Below are positions 63,607 through 64,000 of a DNA stretch of 64,000 bases, piece by piece (position 1 is the first letter of the stretch; the number at the start of each line of letters is the position of its first letter). Source of the DNA: Methylacidimicrobium sp. B4. GTDB taxonomy: Bacteria; Verrucomicrobiota; Verrucomicrobiia; Methylacidiphilales; Methylacidiphilaceae. Position numbers and translations under genes: made by a program. The stretch is from NCBI RefSeq assembly GCF_017310545.1, contig NZ_CP066203.1:2232001-2296000 (forward strand), in the 5' to 3' direction. The notes beneath the pieces are model-generated. The model was given only the letters and a program-made list of their open reading frames with translations. It was not told the DNA's origin and did not search any database.

Positions 63607-64000
63607 ATGGAGCCGGAGGAGGGAGCGGAGAGGAGGAGCGAGCGAGCGACCGTGACGATGCGTCGCTCCTCCGATCCGGGGTGGCTCTTGCAGACACGCG
63701 GCCTGGCGGCCGGCTATGGGGACGAAGCGGCCTTCGAAGACGTTTCGCTCGAGGTTTTCCGGCGGGAGATCGTGTCCCTCATCGGGCCGAACGGGGCGGG
63801 GAAGACCACCTTGCTGCGCTGCCTGGCCGGGATCCTGCCTCCGCGCGAAGGAAGGGTCGAGAAGGCTCCCGGTCTCCGCGTCAGCTATCTGCCGCAAAAG
63901 CTCGCGCTCGACCGGCTCCTTCCCGTCACCGTGGCGGAATTCCTCTCGCTGCGGCTGGGCCACTCCCTGTTTCGGTGCGACTGGAGGGGAGGAGAACAAG
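63607..64000 (+). CDS. Metal ABC transporter ATP-binding protein, N-terminal part (3' end outside window)
   Basis: The first 131 residues of a ZnuC/MntB-type ATPase. LLQTRGLAAGYGDEAAFEDVSL is followed by Walker A in SLIGPNGAGKTTLLRCLAG and the Q-loop in VSYLPQKLAL. The frame runs off the right edge before the signature and Walker B motifs. An ATG at 63658 could be the true start, since homology begins around residue 24. It forms an operon with the binding protein; the permease should follow. Confidence 0.88.
   Translation, partial: MEPEEGAERRSERATVTMRRSSDPGWLLQTRGLAAGYGDEAAFEDVSLEVFRREIVSLIGPNGAGKTTLLRCLAGILPPREGRVEKAPGLRVSYLPQKLALDRLLPVTVAEFLSLRLGHSLFRCDWRGGEQ

Overview
This is a GC-rich chromosomal window from a bacterium with a Gram-negative type envelope (heptose activation for LPS, ExbB/ExbD, OmpA and lipoprotein genes). 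Gene content and order fit Verrucomicrobiota: tRNA-Thr-tuf-tRNA-Trp-secE-nusG-rplKAJL-rpoBC, a DUF5069 protein, and an HpnO-like aminotransferase. An acidophilic methanotroph of the Methylacidiphilum/Methylacidimicrobium type is possible, but that is inference. No 16S rRNA or methane monooxygenase gene is present to settle it.

Layout: (1) 1-3.2 kb, end of fumC followed by a tightly overlapping hldE2-type cytidylyltransferase, purN and xseA. (2) 3.3-16.3 kb, the information-processing block: tRNA-Thr, tuf, tRNA-Trp, secE, nusG, four ribosomal proteins, rpoB and rpoC. (3) 16.3-41.8 kb, ordinary housekeeping in short, often overlapping operons: folD/epimerase, proBA, DUF502/uppP/D,D-carboxypeptidase, hisG/HIT, holA/glycosyltransferase, an ExbB-ExbD-TPR-OmpA envelope cluster, malQ/midA/cbpM/cbpA, an OGG1-type glycosylase and a class III aminotransferase. 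Inside it, at 20.4-22.3 kb, sits an HNH-type nuclease gene followed by a SUKH-like gene, which looks like a toxin/immunity pair. (4) 41.8-55.3 kb, a type III-B CRISPR-Cas (Cmr) defence island. (5) 55.4-64 kb, housekeeping again: PP2C phosphatase, methyltransferases, a glycosyltransferase-PHP fusion, birA, an HTH-metallohydrolase fusion, DUF5069 and the start of a zinc/manganese ABC importer.

The CRISPR island is the most distinctive part. It runs cmr2(cas10)-cmr3-cmr4-cmr5-cmr6-cmr1, then a Card1-type CARF nuclease and a Csx3-AAA ATPase fusion. Next comes an IS256-family element, which has cut off a cas1 gene after about 61 codons. On the opposite strand is an NE0113-family CARF protein with a winged-helix-like C-terminus. 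Cas10 keeps the HD residues and the GGDD cyclase motif, so cyclic oligoadenylate signalling is expected. Card1 would be a downstream nuclease, Csx3 the ring nuclease that ends the signal, and the CARF-wHTH protein a possible signal-responsive regulator. There is no CRISPR array, cas2 or cas6 in the window, so the locus must rely on arrays and processing from elsewhere. A twin-palindrome motif (GACGTC-N4-GACGTC) lies upstream of cmr2, and almost the same motif recurs just before cmr4. The cmr2 promoter is placed so that the transcript would be nearly leaderless.
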